Positions 56,550 to 64,000 of a stretch of 64,000 nt of DNA are shown piece by piece. Where the stretch lies: positions 72,729,349 through 72,793,348 of the forward strand of contig CM076991.1 of assembly GCA_039090855.1 (NCBI GenBank). The letters are read 5' to 3'. The DNA comes from Macrothele yani (taxonomy: Eukaryota > Arthropoda > Arachnida > Araneae > Macrothelidae). The translations under genes were made by a program, and so were the position numbers. Below the pieces are notes generated by a model. That model did no database searches and had not been told where the DNA came from. It saw only the letters and a program-made list of their open reading frames with translations. How positions within the stretch are numbered: the stretch's first letter is position 1; each line of letters begins with the position of its first letter.

Positions 56550-57008
56550 TCAACCATTATCAATCCACTGCTGGACGAAGGTCTCCCCAAGTTTCCTCCA
56601 CAACGGTCTGTCTTGTGCCAGTCTCCTCCATGTCACTCCCGCATACTTTCGAATTTCATCCACCCATCTTCCATGTGGTCTTCTTCTGGGTCTTTTCCTG
56701 TCCCTTGGAATCCAATCTAAAATTTCGGCTGTCCATCGATGGTCTGTCCTTCTGGCAGTATGTCCAGCCCATTGCCATTTCAGGGATTTAACTCTGATCA
56801 TGATGTCTTCCACTCTTGTCATTTTTCGGATCCACGTGTTCCTCTTCTTATCTCTCCTGGTTACACCAAGCATGCACCTCTCCATGCTACTTTGAGTTGT
56901 CTGCAGCCTTTGTATGTCTCTTTTAGTTAAGGTCCACGTCTCTGCACCATACGTAAGCACTGGAAGGATGCATTGATCAAACACTTTTCTTTTAAGACAT
57001 AATGGCAT
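56550..57008 (-). pseudogene. RTE ORF, post-RT C-terminal region
   Basis: The minus strand reads MPLCLKRKVFDQCILPVLTY, GAETWTLTKRDIQRLQTTQ, then MLGVTRRDKKRNTWIRKMT, VKSLKWQWAGHTARRTDHRW and GRWVDEIRKYAG, ending WRKLGETFVQQWIDNG with a natural stop at 56550. This conserved tail follows the RT domain in RTE and related LINEs; its biochemical role is not defined. It is separated from the RT frame by one frameshift at about 57180. Confidence 0.88.
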
Positions 57009-57133
57009 ATTGCTCTTGAAAATTATGCTGTTTCTTCCAAAAGCTCTCCAGGCAAGTTTTGTACGCCGATTAATTTCTTCATCAATGTGACCCTCACTTG
57101 ATATCTGCTGTCCAAGATAAACGTACGTGTCTG

Positions 57134-58825
57134 TTATCTCCAGCTTTTCTCCATCAATCGATAAATCTTCATTTCTTGTAAAAGCATTGACATCACTTTT
57201 GTCTTCTGAAAGTTCATTTTTAATCCCACTTCTTTACTCTTGTCAGCAAGTTCCTGGATCATACTCTGTAGCTCTGATGGGGTAGTTGCAAAAATGACTA
57301 TGTCATCAGCAAAGCGAAGGTGGGTTAGATAATCTCCATTAATCTTTATCCCTTTGTTTTCCCAGTTCAGTGATTGAAAGACATTTTCCAATGTGGCATT
57401 AAGGAGCTTCGGAGATATGGTGTCACCTTGTCTCACTCCTTTTCCAATTTTTATGTGTGTTGTATTTTCAAACAGCCGAATCTTTGCACTTGCATTTTCA
57501 TAGATGTTATTAATAATATTAATGTATGCATCTTCAATACCGCAGGATTTCAGAGCCATTGCAACTGCTGATGGTTTCACCGAATCAAAGGCTTTTTCAT
57601 AATCGATAAAAGAAATGCACAATGGAAGTTCATATTCCCTCGCTCTTTCAATTAGTTCTCTCAGTACGTGGATATGATCTATTGTGCTGTAGCCACTTCT
57701 GAATCCAGCTTGTTCTCTCGGTTGAGCCATGTCCAGTGTCACCTTCAAGCGGTGTGAAAGAACTTTAGTGAAGATTTTATAAACCACTGATAGGAGGCTG
57801 ATAGGTCTGTAGTTCCTGAGATCCTCAATGTCACCTTTTTTATGTAGCAGGATCATTGTAGCGTTGTTCCAATCCTCAGGAATTTTCCCTTCATTAAGGC
57901 ATCGAGTGAAAATTTGGGCGAGTACAGTTTCGATTTCTCCACTTGCTTCTTGTATGATGTCTACAGTAACTCCATCTTCTCCTGGAGCTTTTCCCCGCTT
58001 CATGTTCTTGATTGCATGTGCAACTTCTGCTGGAAGGACTGGAAGAACTCTGGTACTAGTACCTTTAATGATGTCTGGAGTACATGTATCATCCCTTTCA
58101 TATAATTTGGAGTAGAAATCTTTCACTCTTGTCAAAATTTCGCCTCTATTTCTTGTTACAGAACCATCTTCTTTTCTCAGTGCCATAATCTGTTTTTTTC
58201 CCTTACTGAGATGTCCCTTTGCTATCTTTAGGCTTTGGTTGTTTTCAATTGCTTTCCTTACTAGTTCACAGTTGAATTTCCTTACTTCTTCAGTGATACC
58301 TTTTCGTACTGTCTTGCATAGCTCTATATATTCCACTTTGGAAGTCACATCTTCTTTAGTTGTCCTCATCACTCTTCTTTTGTGCATCAACATTTTGGTT
58401 TTTCCTGATAATTTGTTCACATGCAATTTGTTCTTAGACCCAGCTAATTTTGTTGCTGTTTCCATAAGAGCTTTGGTTACTTTTCTGTTAACTTCAGAAA
58501 TATCCACTTCTTCCGATGTTAGGCCTTCTAAAGCAGAGAACCTGTTCTTCAGTTCCAATTTGAAGGTATTATGGTGTTTTTTAAGGTTGGTTATGTCAAT
58601 ACATTTTGTTTGTCTTATGAGCTTGCTACGTTCGAGTTTAGTGTTGAGGTGCATCTTACATCTCACCAATCTATGGTCACTGCCTGTGTTGAACTTGTTT
58701 AGCACACTGCAGTCTTCTATGACGAATTTTTTGTTACACATAATAAAATCAATTTCACTTGTCGTCCCATTTGGATGTCTCCATGTCCATTTCCTGTGTG
58801 GCTTTTTCTTGAAAATGGAGTTCAA
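57134..58825 (-). pseudogene. RTE reverse transcriptase region
   Basis: A 563-codon open stretch. It begins at the end of the endonuclease (RKWTWRHPNGTTSEIDFIMC, SDHRLVRCKMHL), passes a linker, then the RT: NNATMILLHKKGD, LRNYRPISLLSVVYKIFTK, QAGFRSGYSTIDHI, FIDYEKAFDSV (motif A, Asp), GVRQGDTISPKLL (motif B) and LRFADDIVIF (motif C, the two catalytic Asp), then GLKMNFQKTKVM. All RT catalytic residues are intact. It is truncated by frameshift at about 57180 and separated from the endonuclease part by damage near 58920-59060. Confidence 0.9.
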
Positions 58826-59009
58826 GATGAAAAACCCTTCTGCCTCTGCAAACTCTACGAGAGTATTTCCACGCTGGTTTCTGTTGCCTTGACCGAATTT
58901 ACCTACTGTAGTTTCATTCTATTGCCGTTGCCCTATTTTTGCATTGAAATCTCCCATAATTATCTTTAAGTGCTGCTTACCTTTATTATTTAGATCACGA
59001 ATTTCCTCA

Positions 59010-59102
59010 AAAAAATTCTTGCTGAAGAAGAAATTCTTCAGCAAGAATTTTTTAAGAAGTCAAGCTGAAGAAGAAATTCTTCAATTTCTTCTTCAGCTTG
59101 AC
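59010..59102. repeat. two adjacent perfect hairpins within the RTE endonuclease
   Basis: Hairpin 1 has 20-bp arms (59010-59029 and 59034-59053) around AATTCTTGCTGAAGAA. Hairpin 2 has 19-bp arms (59059-59077 and 59084-59102) around GTCAAGCTGAAGAAG. Both are built from the same GCTGAAGAAGAAATT module, which encodes the normal AEEEIEEF on the minus strand, so they are local inverted duplications. Confidence 0.9.
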
Positions 59103-59571
59103 TTGTGGTGGGTGCATAAGTTTGAATAATCTGAGCCTGGTATCTTCTCGAGAGTTGGATAACGAGTCGTGCAGCTCTGTCAGAGGAACTTTCAACTTCT
59201 ACAACTTTATCCTTCAGTTTCTTGTTTATTATAAATCCAACACCACTAGTTCTGCCAGTATCTGTCCCACGATAGTAGAAGAGATGTCCACTTTTCAGTT
59301 CAATGAGATCTTCTCCTTTTCTCCTTACCTCACTTAGCCCGACGATGTCCCACTTGATCCTTTGTAGTTCCTCTTCCAATTCAAGAAGCCTTGAATCAGA
59401 AGATAGGGAGCGTCCGTTATATGTAGCCAAGGTCAGCGTCAGATGGCAACCTAGTCCGGTCCTCCGGGGATTCTTAGCACCCTCTGCCTTCATGTCGCCC
59501 TGGCCGCTGCCTTGGCCAGGTACATTCCAGCTGCCGGAGACTGAGGGCCAAGATTTAAGTTGTGGAGTCAT
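59038..59571 (-). pseudogene. RTE APE-type endonuclease region
   Basis: From the ATG at 59571 the frame reads LTLATYNGRSLSSDSRLLEL, WDIVGLSEVRRKGED with the catalytic Glu, LFYYRGTDTGRTSGVGFIIN, then QIIQTYAPTTSQAEEEIEEF. The endonuclease nicks target DNA to prime reverse transcription. Two hairpins inserted at 59010-59102 terminate the frame. Downstream, around 58940-58980, the minus strand still shows IMGDFNAKIG (catalytic Asp and Asn), with a TAG shortly after. Confidence 0.88.
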
Positions 59572-59824
59572 TTTTGAGGGGTTTGGCCATAACTCATAAC
59601 GCTGGCCAAGCGGGTTGGTGAGTGTGGGATAGCATTTCCTCTAATCCTGATGGTACAGTTATACCGCTATTGGCGGTCGTCAGAGCCCCTTTAGTGGGAA
59701 CAGGATGTACCACGAGAAGGCGGGGTTGACATTTGTCAAGGAGAGGCTGTGATGTTACGCATCACCTGACCTTACATCCCCCATTGGAAGTATAGGAAGC
59801 AAAATTACTTCACGTCCACCTTAA

Positions 59825-60110
59825 TAATATGGGATAAGGGCGATGGAATGGATCGCAAACCTATGTACTGACCTTTGACCCCATTTCGTCCATTTTCAAT
59901 AGGGTTCGTCCCCAGGTGGTCCCCTACCATATTCTGAAATTTCATCGAAATCGAACCATTTTTACGCACGTTATGACACATAAGGGCAATGGAATGCATC
60001 CCGCTCTTATGTCCTAACCTTTGACCCCACTTCACCAATTTTATAGTAAAATTTCATCGATATCGACCCATTTTTACGCCAGTTATCGTGCGGACAGACG
60101 GACGGACAAA
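59825..60110. repeat. ~145-bp repeats, second cluster (two units)
   Basis: Same family as 55190-55790, with GGGCAATGGAATG, CTGACCTTTGACCCCATTTC and GTTATCGTGCGGACAGACGG at the end. The last unit has lost about 40 bp. It starts immediately outside the TTAA of MITE copy 1, so the MITE probably inserted into this repeat family. Confidence 0.8.
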
Positions 60111-60369
60111 GCTGGGGCATATACGTTTCTTCAACCTACGGTTGGAAAGCGTAAAAAAACTGGAAAATTCATACAAATTTCAATTTTCATTGCAAGTCTA
60201 AGCAAATAAGGCTTGTTATTCCGAAATTTCAGAGTTTCATTTACTGTCGTTAATTTTTGGAACGTCGGACTTTTGTCGTTTGAACTTATGGCACTTAATA
60301 AATTTACCAAGAAAAACAAAAGTGGTCGAAAAAGCATTTCCGTAAACCGCAAACCGTTATGCTAAACCG
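60111..60369. other. no gene recognised
   Basis: Unremarkable sequence between the repeat cluster and MITE copy 2. Confidence 0.4.
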
Positions 60370-60373
60370 TTAA

Positions 60374-60972
60374 GGTGGACATCAAGTAATTTTGCTTCCT
60401 ATACTTCCAATGGTAAAACTTTTGTACACATTTCCTTCACAATTGGTGTGATCCCAAGGATGAAAACTTTAAGATCGATTAAAATAACTTCATATCATAA
60501 CTTGGAATACTTAATATTTTCTAAAATTTAACCATAATTATATAAAAAATCAATACTTTTTCCTTTGGTGGTGTTGGAACCAGAAAAAAGATGGCGCAAA
60601 CTATACTTTGATGACGTCAGTAAACAAACAATTGTTGTATTACATAAATATGGTTATGTTTTAGAAAATAATAAGTATTCCAAGTTATAACATGAAGCTA
60701 TTTTAATCGATGTTCAAATTTTCATCCTTGTGAACGTATTTACTGTCCAGAAAAAAGATGGCGCGACCTGTTCTTTGATGACGTCAGTAGACAAACAAAT
60801 GTTTGATTGCATAATTATGGCTATGTTTTAGAAAATATTAAGTATTCCAAGTTATGAAATGAAGCTATTTTAATCGATGTTGAAATTTTCATCATTGGGA
60901 ACGCATTAATTGTGAAGAAAATGTGTACAGAAGTATTTCCATTTGAAGTATAGGAAGCAAATAGCGTCCACC
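60374..60972. mobile_element. TTAA-flanked MITE, copy 2, uninterrupted
   Basis: A 599-bp element with ends GGTGGACATCAAGTAATTTT and complement of GGTGGACGCTATTTGC-type sequence, each next to TTAA (60370-60373 and 60973-60976). The inner region repeats blocks such as TTTGATGACGTCAGTARACA and ATTAAGTATTCCAAGTTA in both orientations, so it can fold extensively. It includes TGACGTCA sites. It is longer than copy 1 by a partial internal duplication. Confidence 0.82.
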
Positions 60973-61084
60973 TTAAACAACTGAGATAGCTTTACCAACA
61001 AAACATATGCATAACGAATTCTCTGAGTCACCATGGTAGCAGGTCATGAGACCAGAATGTTCCTCTGTGGTTATCGTGAAGACC

Positions 61085-61240
61085 GACAAGCCGTTCGTTT
61101 CTTTCCTTTGCGTCTGTAAAAAAAATGTTTTTTTTCCTGTGAATTTATCGTCTGCGTTAGTGGTTCGTGTTGACTGTGTTGTGTTTTCACCGTTTTGCCT
61201 CACTTGAAGTGAGTGTGTGTGCCTTCTGTTTCGTTATTTT
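61085..61240 (+). repeat. LINE 5' region, direct repeat 1
   Basis: About 155 bp starting GACAAGCCGTTCGTTTCTTT, including CCTCACTTGAAGTGAGTGTG, located just upstream of the ORF1 start. The same sequence occurs at 63846-64000 with a few changes. Confidence 0.88.
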
Positions 61241-61300
61241 GTATTTCTTCTGTGTGACGCGGTTGCAGCACACAGTGTTGTGTTGTTCGGCTTAGCGGCC

Positions 61301-63498
61301 ATGATGGCTGCTTCCCAAGTACAAATGCAAGTTCCGTCTGCTGATTTTATCTCCGCTGGATTTTCTTTGGCTACATCGACCGCTTGTGAGACAACTATGA
61401 CCTCTTCAAATGTGGATTTGTCTACTTCTAATTGTGTTTCGGCTTCTAATGTGCTTCGTCCTAATGTTTCTGCATCGAATGTTCTTCGTCCTAATTTGCA
61501 TATCCTGGATGCCGAGTCACGTTCTGCTGCCACGGCTGCTACTCCTCCACGCTCGTATGCTGCGACTGCTCGTCCAAACCAATCTCATGCACCTCTTTCA
61601 ATGCAACCAGAATTTTCTAGAGAAGATAAAGTTCTCAAGATTCGGATTTCTGACTGCTCACCAGCAGGTAAGGAACTTTCCTCAGCTTTGTTATTAAGTG
61701 TGTATTTTCCGTCTCTTCGTGACACCCCCTCCCCCTCTATTTGGAGGCCTTGGTTAAAGTTGTTCCCAAGGAAAGCATCGTTTCAATTATTCGCATTGGA
61801 GGGGGTGTTGTCGTTCATTTTGTTCACCAAAAAGCCACCGACACCGTTCTTGCCACAGGCATTGATATTGGCTCTTTTCACTTGCAAACTGTTGCTTCTG
61901 CACAGCGCCCGGTCACAGTGACATTATCTCCTGTGCCTACTGCTATTCCTGACAACTTACTTGTTGCTGCACTCGGCACTCTTGGTCGAGTAGTGGGAGA
62001 GACTAAATTTCTCCCAGCTGCTGCCAGAGACTCTCCATTCAAATTTGTGCAAGGAGGACGTCGCCAATATCGTGTTATTTTCCCCACTGACCAAGCCATT
62101 TCTAACCGCCCCACATCTCTGCAACTTGTTACGGACACACGAACATACGTTTTCAACTTATTTGCTGGTGTCCAGTGTTTCCGGTGTAGAGCTGAAGGCC
62201 ACCTGGCTTATGAGTGCCCTCAGCGCACACTTGCGCAAGGTGCTGTTCCTTCGTTGAAGGTTCCTGACACACCTCCATCATTCACTTCCTCCTCCCTTAC
62301 TACTGGACAAACTGTTACCCCAATCTCAACCACGTCACCATCTCTGCTACTTGCTCCTTCAATGACTGCAGATATTTCGTTGTCTTCACCTGTTTCAGTT
62401 TCGCCACTGCCATTCAACTCCGAGCAGCCGCTGTCTTTCAAAACTCCTACGCAGTTATTGCCAAGCACTAAACAGCCATTACAATATAACTCCGAGCAGC
62501 CGCTTTCTTCCGAAACTACTGCGTCATCATTACCCAGCTCTCAAGCGCCACCACCAAGCAACAAATTGACTCCCGTTTCACAGCCTGTTTCGCAAGTGCA
62601 AACACCTGCTTCAGAACTGTTCAAATCTGCTCTCATTGTTGACATGTCATTTCCACCTCTTCCTACTTCGGTGGGCTCCTCTGGACCCAAAATTGCCGGG
62701 AAACGCCCAAATTCTGCCGAGTCTTCTCCTAGGCCTTCGCGTCGCACTAGGCGTTTTCGGACCAAATCTTCTGCCACTTCCTCTGGAACCTCACCTGGGG
62801 TAGGAAATTGTTCTTCTCAACTTCGTACAACAAACAGATTCGCTTGCCTCCCTACTGATGATGATATGGATGTTGCTGCTAATTTTAGTGAATCAGCATT
62901 GATTGCTTCGGATGTTGTTGGAGATGATTCTTCTCTTCCCACCATTCCCAAACTTTCCGCTCTGTTCAAAGACTGTTCTGTTCCAATGCAACCGCTCACA
63001 TTTACTGAACTTCTTGAACTAATTCTTTTTTTTTTTTTTTTTTTTTTTTAATTGGAGGTTTTACGACCACCGTGAGCAACTCAGTGGGCTATAAGCAGTC
63101 GCCCGTCCCTAATTTAGGGTCACTGGTTCCAGGGAAGGGAGAGAGCCAGTGCCGTAAGACAAACACAACATCCATGCCTCACCGGGATTCGAACCCGGAC
63201 CCCTTTCGGACGAATGATCAGAGGCCATCGCTTAGACCACTGCGCCACCGGGGCGGCCATTGAACTAATTCAACGCCCTAGGATTGACAAATTTCTAACA
63301 ATCCCGTGTATTCAATCTAAGTTAAATTGGTTACCTGAAATGCTTCAACAACTGCAATTGCTTGATGAATTTTTGATTAACGTTTCCGTTCCCCCTGAAG
63401 ATGCCCAGCTTCAGCATCGTCTGTGGTACATGCTGAAGTTGCTCACAGCTGAACTCGAAAACATTCAACAGCATGTTCTTGATTTCCCAACTGACTGA
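61301..63498 (+). pseudogene. LINE-like ORF1 with zinc knuckle, interrupted by a SINE
   Basis: The ATG at 61301 opens a Ser/Thr/Ala-rich N-terminus (MMAASQVQMQVPSADF). A frameshift at about 61735 leads to KVVPKESIVSIIRIGGGVV, then an RRM-like or esterase-free middle (VGETKFLPAA, RRQYRVIFPTDQ), and then a CX2CX4HX4C knuckle (CFRCRAEGHLAYEC). A long disordered Pro/Ser stretch has two near repeats of YNSEQPLSSET/FNSEQPLSFKT, followed by a basic segment (RPSRRTRRFRTKSS). A family 1 SINE sits at 63026-63259; beyond it the same frame resumes IELIQRPRIDKFLTIPC and ends at 63498. Such nucleic-acid-binding proteins coat LINE RNA. No ORF2 follows before the next copy begins at 63846. Confidence 0.75.
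63026..63259 (-). mobile_element. SINE family 1, full-length, with 12-bp duplication
   Basis: On the minus strand it starts GGCCGCCCCGGTGGCGCAGT with a perfect A-box, then GGTTCGAATCCCGGTGAGG (B-box), the shared body and an (A)n tail of more than 20. It is flanked by the exact repeat TTGAACTAATTC at 63014-63025 and 63260-63271. The long tail and perfect duplication make it the youngest SINE in the window. Insertion plus duplication totals 246 bp, a multiple of three. Confidence 0.95.
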
Positions 63499-63845
63499 GT
63501 TTTTTGTCTTCTGAATAAACGTTTTGTTTTGAAATTGTTTACCTTTGAACTTGTAATGCTTTACCGTCTGTTTTTGTTTAGTTTTCGGCGAACTCTTAGA
63601 CACAGTTTAATACTACTGTTATCAACGGACTCATAGACTTTTATTTTTACTACTGTTCAACTGGGCAGCCCGTGAGCGCATTCTTTTCCACACCCTTTAC
63701 ATTGTTGTTATTGGTTTTTTTTTTAAATGCTTGCGTATACCTTGTTCTCTCCCACATCTTGTTACTGTTTTGTATTCTGTACTTGTTCATATTTTGTAGA
63801 GGCGTTTTTTATACCTAACATTTTGAGCAATAAATACCTTATGAA
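63499..63845 (+). other. putative 3'UTR of the ORF1 element
   Basis: After the ORF1 stop, about 340 bp with T-rich tracts and AATAAA at about 63514 and 63830. The next copy's 5' repeat starts right after the second signal. No ORF2 sequence is visible. Confidence 0.4.
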
Positions 63846-64000
63846 GACAAGCCGTTCGTTTCTTTCCTTTGCGTCTGTAAAAAAAATGTTTTTTTCCTGT
63901 GAATTTATCGTCTGCGTTAGTGGTTCGTGTTGACTGTGTTGTGTTTTCACCGTTTTGCCTCACTTGAAGTGAGTGTGTGTGCCTCCTGTTACGTTATTTT
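63846..64000 (+). repeat. LINE 5' region, direct repeat 2 (cut by window end)
   Basis: Nearly identical to 61085-61240, differing by a shorter T-run and two or three substitutions near the end. It suggests that a second copy of the ORF1 element begins here, or that these are direct terminal repeats of one element; the window ends before this can be settled. Confidence 0.85.

Larger units (their letters stand above)
56533..59780 (-). mobile_element. RTE-clade LINE, near full length
   Basis: About 3.25 kb on the minus strand, the usual RTE size: a short 5'UTR, an ORF with an endonuclease then reverse transcriptase, a conserved C-terminal region, almost no 3'UTR and a (TGATGA)n-like end at 56533-56550. 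It is flanked by CCATTGAAAGT (56522-56532) and CCATTGGAAGT (59781-59791), an 11-bp target duplication with one mismatch, within the TTAA MITE. The coding region is broken in about four places, so it is a young but dead copy. Confidence 0.92.
56132..59820. mobile_element. TTAA-flanked MITE, copy 1, split by an RTE insertion
   Basis: The left end GGTGAACGTCAAGTAATTTT and right end (complement GGTGGACGTGAAGTAATTTT) are inverted, each next to TTAA (56128-56131 and 59821-59824). The MITE itself is about 430 bp: 56132-56532 plus 59792-59820; the remainder is the RTE LINE and its duplication. TTAA target duplications are typical of piggyBac-type elements. No transposase. Confidence 0.8.

Noticed and set aside
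58239..58892. 217-codon plus-strand frame opposite the RTE reverse transcriptase
   Set aside because: It is antisense to a clearly recognised LINE ORF.
61741..63051. Independent host zinc-knuckle gene starting at 61741
   Set aside because: Homology-like continuity and composition extend upstream in another frame from the ATG at 61301, and the 5' region is repeated downstream as in a mobile element.

Overview
The window looks like non-coding, transposon-rich DNA from a large animal genome. An arthropod is most likely: it has mellifera-type mariner, Tc1-like and DUF4817-type DD41D transposons, an RTE-clade LINE, a gypsy-like LTR element, several tRNA-derived SINE families and a 10 kb satellite. 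Nothing bacterial is present. I cannot place it below phylum level. Only one stretch resembles a host gene: a short terminal exon at 8887-9146 with a good splice acceptor.

Layout. 1-11 kb: a mariner with TA duplications (2668-3922), an inverted pair of tRNA-promoter repeats (3957-4585), a non-autonomous element with an 8-bp duplication (4637-6061), a Tc1-like DD36E copy (7419-8643), the host exon and its probable 3'UTR. 11.37-21.48 kb: one tandem array with a ~132-bp dimeric unit inside a ~2.05-kb higher-order repeat. 22-27.2 kb: a SINE, a decayed Tc1-like element carrying a second SINE, and a DD41D element carrying a third. 27.2-31 kb: two inverted-repeat elements and an eroded RTE LINE. 31.4-36.2 kb: a minus-strand gypsy-like element that has lost its reverse-transcriptase core. 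37-49.5 kb: a second RTE copy, split by two nested insertions. 49.5-54.5 kb: a mariner remnant, a Tc1-like DD34E copy and a fold-back element. 55-61 kb: ~145-bp repeats, two copies of a TTAA-flanked MITE, and a near full-length RTE inserted in one of them. 61-64 kb: a LINE-like ORF1 with a zinc knuckle, interrupted by a SINE, followed by the start of a second copy.

The most interesting object is at 40174-47966. It is 7.8 kb long, has inverted termini beginning AGTAGTAG, and is bounded by a 6-bp duplication (CACGTT). The RTE sequence continues on both sides, so the insertion boundaries are unusually secure. The 6-bp duplication, the 5'-AG start and the short tandem repeat at the tip match the Polinton/Maverick signature, but I see no polymerase, integrase, protease, ATPase or capsid gene. 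It carries an AlkB-like 2-oxoglutarate/Fe(II) oxygenase gene, now broken, an intact 321-aa ORF with a PC4-like domain and a Cys/His cluster, and about 4.5 kb of AT-rich non-coding DNA with a recurring motif.

A second theme is perfect or near-perfect short hairpins in unrelated sequences (625, 5234, 23229, 40027, 59010, 59059). In the Tc1-like and RTE copies the hairpin interrupts a recognisable reading frame, which points to template-switch mutation.
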